Origin: CAYLSV01 sp964386435
Lineage (GTDB): Bacteria > Planctomycetota > Phycisphaerae > Tepidisphaerales > Tepidisphaeraceae
Assembly: GCA_964386435.1 (NCBI GenBank)
Contig: CAYLSV010000030.1
Coordinates: forward strand, 1-40,642
Direction: 5' to 3'
DNA: 40,642 nt
The notes below the pieces were generated by a model that was given only the letters and a program-made list of their open reading frames with translations, did not search any database and was not told the origin of the DNA. Position numbers and translations under genes: made by a program. Every line of letters starts with the position of its first letter. The first letter of the stretch is position 1. Shown piece by piece: positions 23,817-32,226 of this stretch.

Positions 23817-24455
23817 ATGACCCTCCACGCCCTCGCCTGGCCTGCTCTCTTCCCCCTGCTGCCGCTGGCCGACGGCTGGACCGATCTGATCGTCCCGGCG
23901 GTCTTCGCGATCGTCATCATCCTCGCCAACCTCGCCTCTTGGCTCGGTAAGAAGGCCAAGCAGCCAGGCGACATCGAGCGCATGCGCGAGGTCCGCGAAA
24001 AGATTCAACGGGCCCGCCAACAGAAGCAGCAACCCGGCCGCCCAAACCCCCCGGTCGCCCGCCAGGCTCAGCCCGCCGCGATGGCCCCCCCGCCACTGCC
24101 CACCCAACGCCGCGGGCCCTCACCCCGCCAAGTCCAGCACAACGATGATCGCCACGCCGCCCTACGCGAACAGGCCCGTCGCGAACGCGCCCGCCGCGAG
24201 CAGGCTCAGCGCGAACAGCTCCAACGCCAACGCGCTCAGCAAGAACAAGCCCGGCTGGAAAAACAACGCCGTCAACAACTTGCCCGCGAACAACTCCGCC
24301 GCCGCCAAGAAGCCGCCACCCAACGGCAACCGACCCAAGCAAGCACCAACGACCGCACCAGCAGCCACCCCCTCCGCGGCTTGCTGACAAGCAACCTCCG
24401 CCAAGCCGTCATTGTCCGCGAAGTGCTGGACAAACCGCTCGCCCTACGCGACTGA
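23817..24455 (+). CDS. Membrane-anchored Gln/Arg-rich coiled-coil protein of the floA cluster
   Basis: The 212-residue product starts at ATG 23817. It has a signal/anchor region (TLHALAWPALFPLLPLA; DLIVPAVFAIVIILANLASWLG, about 20-45), a basic helix (KKAKQPGDIERMREVREKIQRARQQKQQ), a Pro/Gln linker, and a long Arg/Gln/Glu coiled coil (about 105-165). It ends with LRQAVIVREVLDKPLALRD, resembling the 'ai..rEvLg.P.aLR' end seen in planctomycete proteins encoded after FloA. Its role is unknown; the context suggests a membrane-microdomain accessory. The stop is followed by a run of T and a hairpin at 24470-24496. Confidence 0.65.
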   Translation: MTLHALAWPALFPLLPLADGWTDLIVPAVFAIVIILANLASWLGKKAKQPGDIERMREVREKIQRARQQKQQPGRPNPPVARQAQPAAMAPPPLPTQRRGPSPRQVQHNDDRHAALREQARRERARREQAQREQLQRQRAQQEQARLEKQRRQQLAREQLRRRQEAATQRQPTQASTNDRTSSHPLRGLLTSNLRQAVIVREVLDKPLALRD

Positions 24456-24786
24456 GCGACTTTTTGCGAACCGGCTCCGGAAAAAGCCAAGCCGGTAGAC
24501 GGTGGTGGCCCTGCCAAAGGACCGTCAGCCCACACCTGCGAAGCTTATCCCGCGGCCTCGCGCAGGAGGTGCGACGGCAACACACAAATGGATAGAGAAG
24601 GGTGAAAGCTGCTTTCCGGCGTGTGCAGGTTCTGTCCGATGACCGGGTGGCAGGCGAGCATGCAGTGCCACCCAATCATCCGCATGCGCGGTGAGCACGC
24701 TCGAAGAGGTTTCCGAGTCCCGTTTCGCGGCAGCAGGTGAATCTGAGCGGTAACGCCACGCTCGCGGGCGGCTGGCTCTTCGTGAC
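24456..24786. other. 331-bp spacer with one hairpin, no gene seen
   Basis: ACCGGCT (24470-24476) pairs with AGCCGGT (24490-24496) shortly after TTTTT (24461-24465). The following 290 bp include paired GC blocks around 24500-24540 (GGTGGTGGCC...GGACC) but no convincing reading frame. A structured RNA cannot be excluded; I do not recognise one. Confidence 0.4.
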
Positions 24787-24788
24787 GC

Positions 24789-24818
24789 AAAAGGCCGCCG
24801 GTGGGCACCGGCGGCCTT
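24789..24818 (-). terminator. Rho-independent terminator of the PEP-CTERM gene
   Basis: AAGGCCGCCGGT (24791-24802) and ACCGGCGGCCTT (24807-24818) form a perfect 12-bp stem with a 4-nt loop. On the minus strand the stem is followed by T residues (A-run 24789-24792). It lies 21 bp after the PEP-CTERM stop. Confidence 0.85.
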
Positions 24819-24838
24819 GAGGATTGACGGCGGCAGCT

Positions 24839-25582
24839 TCAGGCGTGGCGGCGGAGCAGGCCCAAGCCGGCGGTGGCGAGGAGGCCGAGGGAGGCGGGTT
24901 CGGGGATGACGCCGGTGACGGCGACGTTATCAAACGCGAAGTTCTCCTCGCTGCCGTTGGTGTTGCCGTCGAAGATGAAGCTCAGCGTGTCGCCGGGCAT
25001 GACGGCCGAAAGGTCGACGGTGAAGGTTTGGAAGACGTCGGTCAGGTTCACGCCGCCGACGGTGGCGGGGTCAGCTTTGGTAAAGGCGACGCCGTTCTGG
25101 TCGGTGTAGTCCTGCGTGCCGTCTTCGTCGATGATGACGTCGATGAGCGGGATCGCCGTGCCGCCATCGATGGCGGCGGAGAAGCTGAACGTGTCGCCCG
25201 ACTCGAAGTCGCCGATGGCGCCCAAATCGATGCTGAAGGTCTCGAATGAGACGACGCTTGAGGTGTCGAAGACGTAGGTCGCGTTGACCGGGCCGGCGTT
25301 GTCGCTGTTCTGGGTGCCGGCGACGCCGATGAAGAAGTCGCCGGCGGGCTTGTCGTAGTCGTCAACGACCACGGCCGAGGTGTCGATGACGCCGAAGGCG
25401 TCAAAGTTGCTGGTCGGGAACGTGCCGGCGGGCGTCGAGCCGCTGTTGTCGGGGGTGAGCGTGGCCGAGAGCAGGTTGGGCGTGTTGCCGTCGAAGTCGT
25501 TGCCGGCAACGACCTGAACCTGCCCGCCGGCGACGGCGGCGAGGCTTGCGGTGGTGGCGGCGATGAGGGTGTGTTTGAGCAT
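24839..25582 (-). CDS. PEP-CTERM sorting domain protein
   Basis: The 247-residue exported protein has a signal peptide (LKHTLIAATTASLAAVAGG), a beta-rich body with acidic and Ser/Thr-rich strands (VVAGNDFDGNTPNLLSATL, VVSFETFSIDLGAIG, DTFSFSAAID, MPGDTLSFIFDGNTNGSEENFAFDNVAVTG) like a lectin/jelly-roll fold, and a PEP-CTERM tail: VIPEPASLGLLATAGLGLLRRHA (PEP, hydrophobic span, basic end). In this system an exosortase recognises the tail during transit to the outer surface or biofilm matrix. No exosortase gene is in the window. The ATG has a GGAG SD 6 nt upstream, unlike most neighbours. The gene stands alone, with its own terminator. Confidence 0.88.
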   Translation of the reverse strand: MLKHTLIAATTASLAAVAGGQVQVVAGNDFDGNTPNLLSATLTPDNSGSTPAGTFPTSNFDAFGVIDTSAVVVDDYDKPAGDFFIGVAGTQNSDNAGPVNATYVFDTSSVVSFETFSIDLGAIGDFESGDTFSFSAAIDGGTAIPLIDVIIDEDGTQDYTDQNGVAFTKADPATVGGVNLTDVFQTFTVDLSAVMPGDTLSFIFDGNTNGSEENFAFDNVAVTGVIPEPASLGLLATAGLGLLRRHA

Positions 25583-25780
25583 GCTTTTCTCCGTGAAGGT
25601 GGGTGAGAACGGCCGAACGATCGCGAACCCGGCAAGCTGGTGCTGCCGCGTGTTGCGAGTGCGGAACGTACCGGCCCCGCCCGCGCCGCCGGTGAGCGTC
25701 GCGTGAAGAAGTGGACAGGTTTTGGTGACTTTCGATAGAAAGGCGAGCGTGCTACATCCCGCGGCGTCGATCCCCCGCCG

Positions 25781-26790
<1,010 letters not shown>

Positions 26791-26830
26791 GGCTTGCTCC
26801 GCGGCTGGTTGATGAGTGGATGAGGGTGAC

Positions 26831-26873
26831 AAAGAAAAAGCCGCGGCCTCCGGGTGCTCCCGGAGGCCGCGGC
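26831..26873 (-). terminator. Strong Rho-independent terminator downstream of tRNA-Pro
   Basis: GCCGCGGCCTCCGGG (26840-26854) pairs perfectly over 15 bp with 26859-26873 around a 4-nt loop. On the minus strand it is followed by TTTTTCTTT. It would end the tRNA-Pro transcript before aroF. Confidence 0.9.
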
Positions 26874-27054
26874 GAAGGGTTCGCTGCTGTGTCTGAAACC
26901 AGACGGCCGATCAGGGTGCACCCGGGGCAGGGCGGGTAAACCACCCGCCAAACCAAAAGCCATAGACGTAGGTGCGGCCGGCCATGTGCGGGGAAGCTAC
27001 CACCCCCACCGCCAAAATCAAGTCCGCCCCAAGCCGAGGCGGCTAAAACCCATA

Positions 27055-27128
27055 TCGGGGCGACAGGATTCGAACCTGCGACCTCCTGGTCCCAAACCAG
27101 GCGCGCTACCAAGCTGCGCTACGCCCCG
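27055..27128 (-). tRNA. tRNA-Pro (anticodon TGG)
   Basis: On the minus strand the 5' CGGGGCG pairs with the 3' CGCCCCG acceptor strand (27056-27062), and the discriminator is A. The D-arm is GCGC...GCGC. The anticodon stem-loop is CCTGG TTTGGGA CCAGG, with anticodon TGG. The T-arm has GCAGG TTCGAAT CCTGT. CCA is not encoded. The gene is the integration site of the adjacent element: the half from the anticodon loop to the 5' end lies within the 46-bp repeat shared with 34205-34250, so the tRNA is intact but its 5' half and upstream DNA now come from the element side. A strong terminator lies downstream at 26831-26873. Confidence 0.95.
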
Positions 27129-27135
27129 TGATGTT
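27090..27135 (+). repeat. Attachment site attL (46-bp direct repeat, inside tRNA-Pro)
   Basis: This 46-bp sequence is identical to 34205-34250. It begins exactly in the anticodon loop (TCCCAAA) and runs through the tRNA 5' end to six to seven bases upstream of the gene. Confidence 0.9.
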
Positions 27136-27166
27136 CGTTAGTCGTTGCTTTGTCGTGGTTTACGGC

Positions 27167-27228
27167 CGTTTGAGGGTGGCGGCTTGTTCTGAGGTGGCGC
27201 GTCGTTTTAGGGTGGGCTTTTAGGGTGG
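27167..27228 (+). promoter_or_regulatory. Left arm-type recombinase sites
   Basis: CGTTTGAGGGTGG (27167-27179), CGTTTTAGGGTGG (27203-27215) and GCTTTTAGGGTGG (27216-27228) share a 13-nt motif; a weaker copy is at 27185-27197. The last two are in tandem. The motif recurs near the other end of the element. Confidence 0.65.
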
Positions 27229-27248
27229 TGGATCGGCGTGGTGCTGCG

Positions 27249-27254
27249 TACGGT
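27249..27254 (+). promoter_or_regulatory. -10-like TACGGT before the first element gene
   Basis: TACGGT ends 7 nt before the ATG at 27262, suggesting a leaderless start inside the element as well. Confidence 0.3.
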
Positions 27255-27261
27255 CGTCGTC

Positions 27262-27727
27262 ATGGCGACAGGTGCGACGATGGCGGCGACGACGAACACG
27301 GCAGATCGTAGGCGGCGGGCCGCGGTTCGGCCCGGCGGGTGGGCGTCGAAGCCGGCGAAGTCGAAGCCAAAAAAGCGCGGCGGGCGGGCCGTGATCCTCG
27401 GCCGGCGGGTCGCCACCTCGGGCAAGGTGGTGCCGGCGGAATTCGCGCTGCCGTCGTCCGAGGCGGTGGCCGATATGCGGGCCACCCGGATCAAACTTGA
27501 ACTGTACCTTCGCGTGAAGTCGGAATACGGCGGCGTCTGGACGTCCTCGGCCGACGCGGCGGCTCGGGCCATTGCGGCCGGCGAGGCCGAGGACATCGTC
27601 GGGGAGTTGGTGGCGCGGGCGTTTAGGTCGTCGCCCCCTGCCGCTGTGTGTGTTGTGTGTCGGCCTCGGCTGCGGCAGTCGGCGGCCGAACTCGAACTTC
27701 AAGCGGCAGAAAACCCCGATCCCGGTG
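27262..27727 (+). CDS. Hypothetical element protein, 3' end lost in gap
   Basis: From ATG 27262 the frame runs into the 10-N gap at 27728. The start is Thr/Ala-rich and then strongly basic (RRRRAAVRPGGWASKPAKSKPKKRGGR), followed by VILGRRVATSGKVVPAEFALPSSEAVADMRATRIKLELYLRVKSEYGG and two Ala-rich helices (SSADAAARAIAAGEAEDIVGELVARAF). The last roughly 25 codons look less like coding sequence, so the real stop may lie in the gap or the frame may be broken. An earlier in-frame start exists at 27238. It precedes the recombinase gene on the same strand, a common place for a small DNA-binding or accessory protein. I do not recognise a family. Confidence 0.5.
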
Positions 27728-27769
27728 NNNNNNNNNNGACTCTACCGTCCCGGTGATGCCGACGTCGTT

Positions 27770-28930
27770 ATGCCCGGCGATGATGCTTCTTCGTCGCTCG
27801 AGGCCGAGGCTTGGGCGGCGGCGGCCGACAGGCGGCAGGGGATCGGGTTGTCGCCGGCCGAGGTGGCGGATCTGTGGGCGGCGGCCCAGCGAAAGCGGGC
27901 CGACGGCGACGCGAAGCGGCTGAAGTCCGGCAACGCCGACGCCTACCGGGTGGGTCGGGCCGCGGGATGGGCACCGGCAGGAACGACGTTCGACGACTCG
28001 TTGGATGTCGAGGCCATCCGCCAGTGGAAGGCGAACATCATCGCCGCGGCATCCCGCGGCGACACGACGGAAGGCGAGGGCAAGAAAGCGGTGTTCGCCC
28101 TGTCCACGTTGTTGCAGTGGGCATCGGAGTCGCGGCGCTTTGTTTGGTCGTTGCCGCAAGCCGACGACGACGGGCTGACATGGCGCGACGCCCTGCGGCT
28201 ACCTCGCGGCTACGGTCGGGGCATGTCGCCGCGGCCGTTCTGGGGGTCGGAACTGGCGGCCATCCTCGGGGCGTGCCGGGGCAAATGGATTGAAGCGGCC
28301 GCATTACTGGCGTTGAACACGGGGGCGACTCAAGCCGACTTCGGCATCATCCGGGGCGGCGATGTCGAGGAATTGAATGGCCGATGGTTTCTCGCCTACG
28401 GCCGGGCCAAAGTCGCAGGTCGAGGCGGCGTTCGGGCGGTGTACCCGCTGTGGTCGGAGACGGTCGAGGCATTGCGTGAAGCCGGGGCGTGGGGCCGGGT
28501 CGGGGCCGACGATCTGCTCATGCGACTACCGGGCGGTGAGGTCGTGAACAAGGACAACGCGAATCACCGACATTGGGGGCCGATTCGCAAGCGGCTGGAG
28601 GCTTCGGGTGCGTTGAGGAAGCCGAGGCGTCAGGGGGACAACGGGTTCCGGAACCTGCGGCGGACGGGTGCGTCGCAAGTCTACGTGGCGGCACCAACGC
28701 GCGAGCGGGCCGAACTCGGCAAAGCGTACCTGCAACAAGAACTTATCGGCGGCTCGGCCTCGGCCTACATCATCGGTCACGATTCGCCGATGGTCGCCGC
28801 GGTGGAAAAGGCGGGCGAGGCGATGCGGGCGGCCGGCGTGTTCGGCGGCGATGCCGAGGCGGTCGGCGACTGGGGCCGCGGCGGCATTTCGGCCGACTTG
28901 ACAGCGTTGCTTTCGGGCGATGGCGTTTAA
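27770..28930 (+). CDS. int: Divergent tyrosine-recombinase-like integrase
   Basis: The frame is open from the 10-N gap; ATG 27770 is the first start after it and gives 386 residues, but the true start may be lost. An N-terminal SAM-like core-binding region (about 60-140, SLDVEAIRQWKANIIAAA, FALSTLLQWASESRRFVW) precedes a catalytic-domain-like region: FWGSELAAILGACRG, AALLALNTGATQADFGIIRGGDVEEL (Box I position, where Thr replaces the usual Arg), GRAKVAGRGGVRAVYPLW, FRNLRRTGASQVYVA (Box II, R present), and AYIIGHDSPMVAAVEKAG (Box III GH). No Tyr occurs at the expected 8-12 residues after GH. The overall fold and the tRNA-linked att sites support an integrase; catalytic competence is doubtful. 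Confidence 0.75.
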   Translation: MPGDDASSSLEAEAWAAAADRRQGIGLSPAEVADLWAAAQRKRADGDAKRLKSGNADAYRVGRAAGWAPAGTTFDDSLDVEAIRQWKANIIAAASRGDTTEGEGKKAVFALSTLLQWASESRRFVWSLPQADDDGLTWRDALRLPRGYGRGMSPRPFWGSELAAILGACRGKWIEAAALLALNTGATQADFGIIRGGDVEELNGRWFLAYGRAKVAGRGGVRAVYPLWSETVEALREAGAWGRVGADDLLMRLPGGEVVNKDNANHRHWGPIRKRLEASGALRKPRRQGDNGFRNLRRTGASQVYVAAPTRERAELGKAYLQQELIGGSASAYIIGHDSPMVAAVEKAGEAMRAAGVFGGDAEAVGDWGRGGISADLTALLSGDGV

Positions 28931-29108
28931 TTGCCCCCAAAATCGCCGCCTAAGCCGCGTTCGGCCTCGGGGGTATATCGGAGGCCATGTCGGCGACGAA
29001 GCCGGCAGGGGGCCGCATATCGCCGGGCGTGGGCGAACCCAGAATTAGCTTGCAAATACGTGAAACAGGGGGAATCGGTCTGTGGATGTTCGCCGGCGAA
29101 AGTTTCCG

Positions 29109-29140
29109 ACGCCCCTACCCCGGTAGGCGTGCCCTTTTTT
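29109..29140 (+). terminator. Terminator-like hairpin with T6, downstream of int
   Basis: ACGCCCCTACC (29109-29119) and GGTAGGCGT (29122-29130) form a stem with a two-base bulge, followed by GCCC and TTTTTT (29135-29140). It lies 180 bp after the integrase stop. Confidence 0.6.
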
Positions 29141-29390
29141 GGCCAAGTCGCCGCCAGTGGCCGAGGCGGTGGCGGCGTTAGGGTGAACCGCCGGTTGTGC
29201 CTCGGCGTTGAACGGCGGCCTCGGCGAGGACATGAACGGCGTTCACGCCGAGGTGACGAACGCGGCCTCGGCCTCGCCAATCGCCCCCTGCCGCTGGTAT
29301 GTGTGCCCCCCCCCGTCGATGCGGCGATACGGATGATGGACGCCTCTACGTCTTTCGCCCGCGTACGGCGGCGACACAGCAAGCGGCAGG

Positions 29391-29435
29391 GAACGCCCGA
29401 CGCCTGAACGCCCGACGCCTGAACGCCCGACGCCT
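29391..29435 (+). repeat. 15-bp tandem repeat, three perfect copies
   Basis: GAACGCCCGACGCCT is repeated at 29391-29405, 29406-29420 and 29421-29435. It lies in the 621-bp non-coding block (28931-29551) between int and the replication operon. Confidence 0.85.
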
Positions 29436-29492
29436 TACGCCCCTTCGTCGGTCGGCCGCGTAGCGGGCGTGCCGACGTGATGTGTGTATAAG

Positions 29493-29556
29493 GGTGCACC
29501 CCATGCACTAGCTCGGTACCGCTGGTGCACTAGCCTAGTGCATGGAGTGCACTAGG
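29493..29556. repeat. Iteron-like TGCACTAG cluster (candidate origin or operator)
   Basis: TGCACTAG occurs at 29504-29511, 29526-29533 and 29548-29555, and inverted (CTAGTGCA) at 29535-29542; GGTGCACC is at 29493-29500. CCATGCACTAG (29501-29511) and CTAGTGCATGG (29535-29545) are perfect inverted partners. The last copy overlaps the stop of the winged-helix gene. Together with a nearby TA-rich stretch (TGTGTATAAG) this resembles replication-origin iterons. Confidence 0.6.
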
Positions 29557-30013
29557 CCCCGGTCGTCGGCTCGGCCCGCAGCCGGTACACGTTCGCGTCG
29601 TGCGTGAGGTTCGACCCTTTCTTCAGCAGCAGCATCATGCCGAGGTTGCCGAGAAGTTTGACAGCGTCAATCGTCGATCGCCTACCCAAGCCGGCCCGCC
29701 GCGCCAACTTATTGTGCCCGATGGCGACGCGGCCCGAATCGTCGGCCCCCGACCACGCGGCCCGCCACACGGCCCGGCACGTCTTCGGCAACGCGTTGAA
29801 GTCGAGCGTGTCGCAAGTCGCGTCGAACACATTGATCCCCGCCGGACCGTTGAACCGCGGGGCGTTCGTTGGCCTCGCCCGGTTGCCGGTGGCCGGGGCT
29901 GCCCGACGTCTCGGCCGCGTTGGTGGTGGCGTCTCGGCTTCGTCCTCGGCCACGTCGCCGGGCGGGACGTAGAACGGGTCGTCGAACGGGTTGCCGCTTC
30001 GTTGCGGGGTCAT
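29552..30013 (-). CDS. Winged-helix DNA-binding protein of the replication operon
   Basis: The 153-residue product has a disordered start (residues 1-55, Pro/Arg/Glu-rich) and a winged-helix-type domain: LPKTCRAVWRAAWSGADDSGRVAIGHNKLARRAGLGRRSTIDAVKLLGNLGMMLLLKKGSNLT...NVYRL. The order helix, 'G.v.ig...LA...g....T....v..L...G.l......g', then a strand is the pattern of HTH_36-type or Rep-associated winged helices that bind origins. It is the last gene of the operon and its ATG overlaps the upstream helicase stop by 4 bp (ATGA, 30010-30013). The iteron-like cluster lies at its 3' end, so the protein may recognise it. This link is inference. Confidence 0.65.
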   Translation of the reverse strand: MTPQRSGNPFDDPFYVPPGDVAEDEAETPPPTRPRRRAAPATGNRARPTNAPRFNGPAGINVFDATCDTLDFNALPKTCRAVWRAAWSGADDSGRVAIGHNKLARRAGLGRRSTIDAVKLLGNLGMMLLLKKGSNLTHDANVYRLRAEPTTGA

Positions 30014-31050
30014 CTTGCACCCCCCGCGCGGGATTGGTGGGCGGTGACGCGCTGCAGTTTGCCGTTGCAGCTAATCCTCGTTGAGTGCTTCGGCTTCGGC
30101 CCGAACGTGCCGTTCCTCGCCTTGTGGTGCCGCAGCATCGACGGCTCGGCATCAGGGTGGTCGATCTTCTCGGCGGGCACATCGAGCGTGAGAAAGTCGG
30201 TCGCTGAGTGTTCCACAAACGCGCCGCCGTAACCCGCCTGCATCGTGCCGGCGGATCGGGCCGCGTCCCTTGTCGCCGCCGAGGCCAGCAGGATGCCGCG
30301 GCCCTGCTTCGCCAGCGTCACGACGCCCCGCATGATTTCTTTGATCGCTTCGCCGTCGCGCGTCCCCTCGGGAGGGGCGAGGCACTGGAGGTAGTCGATT
30401 AGGATGAGGCGGGCGTCGGTCGCTTCGGCCGCGGCGGCAATGGCGTCGAGGGTCGGCGAGGCGTCGTCGATGAACGTGACGCGGCCCATCACGTCGGCGA
30501 GCGTGTCGGATGCCTCGCCGAGGCGGGCGAGGTGCCGTTCATCGCCCTGAACCCCGTCGAGCATCGCGCCGTAGGGGACGCCGGTAAGGTTGGCGGCCAT
30601 GCGGGCGATGAGGTCGTCCGGCGGCGACTCGGCGTTGGCGATGACGGCCCGCAGGTCCGGTTCGGCCCGCAGGATGTTCGTCACCCAGTTGAGCAGCAAC
30701 GCCGTTTTGTACCTTCCCGGCGCGGCCGCGACGACATAGAGACTTCCCGGACCAAACCGGTAGGGGGCGAACCCGTCGGGGCCGAGAGGCCACCATTCGC
30801 GGGCATCCCCGTGGTGCTGGCGGTGAAGAAAGGCGTCAAGAGCGTCGGCCCCGGCAATGATGTTCGGGCAAGGCGATGAGGTCGCGAGGGTCGGCCCCGG
30901 CCGCTTAGTTGCTGCGTGCTCCTGCGTCGTGGCCGAGGCGGCGGCCTCGGCGAACCCCTCGCCCGGCATCAGGTCGGCCGCTCCGGCGAACGGGTCGATG
31001 TCCTCGGCTTGATCGAGGGTGAGGCCGGCGATACTATCTTGAATGGGCAT
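30010..31050 (-). CDS. DnaB-like replicative helicase ATPase (RecA fold)
   Basis: The 346-residue protein has a variable N-terminal 60 residues, then an ATPase core: FGPGSLYVVAAAPGRYKTALLLNWV (Walker A PGRYKT near 111-116), an ESPPDDLIARMAANLTGVP helix as in DnaB 'E.....l..R..a...gv', VTFIDDASPTLDAI, ARLILIDYLQCLAPP (Walker B with the DYLQ typical of DnaB), EIMRGVVTLAKQGRGILLAS, and a TMQAGYGGAFVEHSATDFL segment matching the DnaB 'gs..ie..AD' block. It lacks a DnaB N-terminal domain, as many phage or plasmid helicases do. ATG 31048-31050 has an AAGGA SD upstream; a start at 31110 would add 20 residues. It lies between the primase and winged-helix genes. Confidence 0.82.
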   Translation of the reverse strand: MPIQDSIAGLTLDQAEDIDPFAGAADLMPGEGFAEAAASATTQEHAATKRPGPTLATSSPCPNIIAGADALDAFLHRQHHGDAREWWPLGPDGFAPYRFGPGSLYVVAAAPGRYKTALLLNWVTNILRAEPDLRAVIANAESPPDDLIARMAANLTGVPYGAMLDGVQGDERHLARLGEASDTLADVMGRVTFIDDASPTLDAIAAAAEATDARLILIDYLQCLAPPEGTRDGEAIKEIMRGVVTLAKQGRGILLASAATRDAARSAGTMQAGYGGAFVEHSATDFLTLDVPAEKIDHPDAEPSMLRHHKARNGTFGPKPKHSTRISCNGKLQRVTAHQSRAGGAR

Positions 31051-31126
31051 GGGTCGTTGATCCTTGTTCTTGCTTGTTTTTGATGTTCGATGCTTGGCGG
31101 CGAGGAACATCAGTAGAGTCAGTGGG

Positions 31127-31150
31127 ACGCCCCGGTTGTCGCCGGGGCGT
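31127..31150. other. Intra-operon hairpin between primase and helicase genes
   Basis: ACGCCCCGG (31127-31135) and CCGGGGCGT (31142-31150) form a perfect 9-bp stem with a 6-nt loop. On the minus strand no U-tract follows it. It may stabilise or attenuate the mRNA between the primase stop (31165) and helicase start. Confidence 0.5.
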
Positions 31151-31164
31151 TTCCATGCGATGAA

Positions 31165-32226
31165 CTAGATGTCGCCTCGGGTCCGCTTGCGGCCATTGGC
31201 TATCTCCCGGCGGGTGGCTGGCGATTCGGGATCAAGGCCCGACCAGCGAATGCCGCGGCCGAGGACGGCGTCGGCGAGTTCGTCAACCGTCTCAAACTCG
31301 GCGAGGTTGGCGGCGGCGAATCGGAGTTCGTCGTGGCGGCTGCCGAGGGCATCGCCGTGGAGGATGAAATCCCATGTTTTCGGGGTGATTCGCCCGATGT
31401 CGGCCCCCTCGGGCGGCTCGCGCCGGCCGGTGGTCGCGTCCGTCTTCGCCTTCTTCGAGGTCGCCTTCGCCGCGGCTTCAACCTCGGCCACGGCCTCGGC
31501 CCAATCGGCGACTGCTACGGGATGCGGGCCGGGTTGAACCGGGGGGTCGAACGGTCGTTGAGCCTTGGCGAGGTCGAGGATGCCGCGGTGGTGGAGTCGG
31601 CGGAGTTCGTCGAGGTCTAGGCGAATCTTGAACACTTGTCCGCTGGGATGCCATGAATTGGGGCTGCGGAACAGTCTAAGATGTTCGTAGATGCTTCGAT
31701 CATGTTCTACCGTCGGTTGAGCGCCGGCAAACCATCGTTCGACTAGTGCCCCAACGCGGGCCGGGTGATCGGCGTCGGGGTGGGTGTCGCCGAACAATCG
31801 GGCAGGGATGCCGAGGTGATAGCCCTTCGCCCCCGACAGGAATATCAGCAGGTCGTCGGCGGCGAGGGCGTAGCGGTCGGCGACATGGTCGGCGAGGTGA
31901 GCGGCCGCCTCACGGGCGGCGTCGGGGTCCGCCTCGGCGTCTAAATCAACCCACATCCACGATGAAGAACATGGCCCGCGATAGCCGGCGGTTGAACCGC
32001 TGTTTTCGTTTATGTGGCGGGCGATGTCGGGGCCGAACGAGAACGCCGAGAAGTAGCCCTCGGACTCGCCCCGCTCGGCCCGGCAAGCGGCGAGGAACGC
32101 GGCCTCGGCATCGACCAAGTCGCGGCGGTGACCTTTCTTGGAACAGGCGAGGGCGTAAGGCGTCGAGGATGCCCCCAGCGAGGGTTCAACTTTGCCGGGG
32201 GTGGGGGTCGGTTCGGCGGCGTTCAT
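31165..32226 (-). CDS. Archaeo-eukaryotic primase (AEP/PrimPol-type)
   Basis: The 353-residue protein carries the three AEP catalytic motifs: WMWVDLDAE (metal-binding D94 and D96), FLSGAKGYHLGIP (the S-x-G-x-K-G-x-H motif with H137), and VEHDRSIYEHLRLFRSPNSWHPSGQVFKIRL (D176 and R187, the third metal residue and the 'R.p.S.h..tg..ki.l' block). An Ala/Lys-rich linker (about 240-265) and a C-terminal helical domain follow, with no helicase fused to it. The helicase is instead the next gene. Small primases of this kind start DNA synthesis for plasmids, phages and satellites. Its ATG overlaps the upstream stop by 4 bp (ATGA, 32223-32226). Confidence 0.85.
   Translation of the reverse strand: MNAAEPTPTPGKVEPSLGASSTPYALACSKKGHRRDLVDAEAAFLAACRAERGESEGYFSAFSFGPDIARHINENSGSTAGYRGPCSSSWMWVDLDAEADPDAAREAAAHLADHVADRYALAADDLLIFLSGAKGYHLGIPARLFGDTHPDADHPARVGALVERWFAGAQPTVEHDRSIYEHLRLFRSPNSWHPSGQVFKIRLDLDELRRLHHRGILDLAKAQRPFDPPVQPGPHPVAVADWAEAVAEVEAAAKATSKKAKTDATTGRREPPEGADIGRITPKTWDFILHGDALGSRHDELRFAAANLAEFETVDELADAVLGRGIRWSGLDPESPATRREIANGRKRTRGDI

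Noticed and set aside
24456..24786. Known riboswitch (c-di-GMP or cobalamin type)
   Set aside because: Some GC-paired blocks exist but I could not match a conserved core in either orientation.
28987..29407. Possible small genes in the int-operon spacer
   Set aside because: Frames are low-complexity Arg/Pro-rich, cross the terminator-like hairpin and tandem repeats, and have no SD or promoter-like box.
29391..29436. CRISPR-like array
   Set aside because: Three 15-bp units are contiguous with no spacers, and no cas genes are present.
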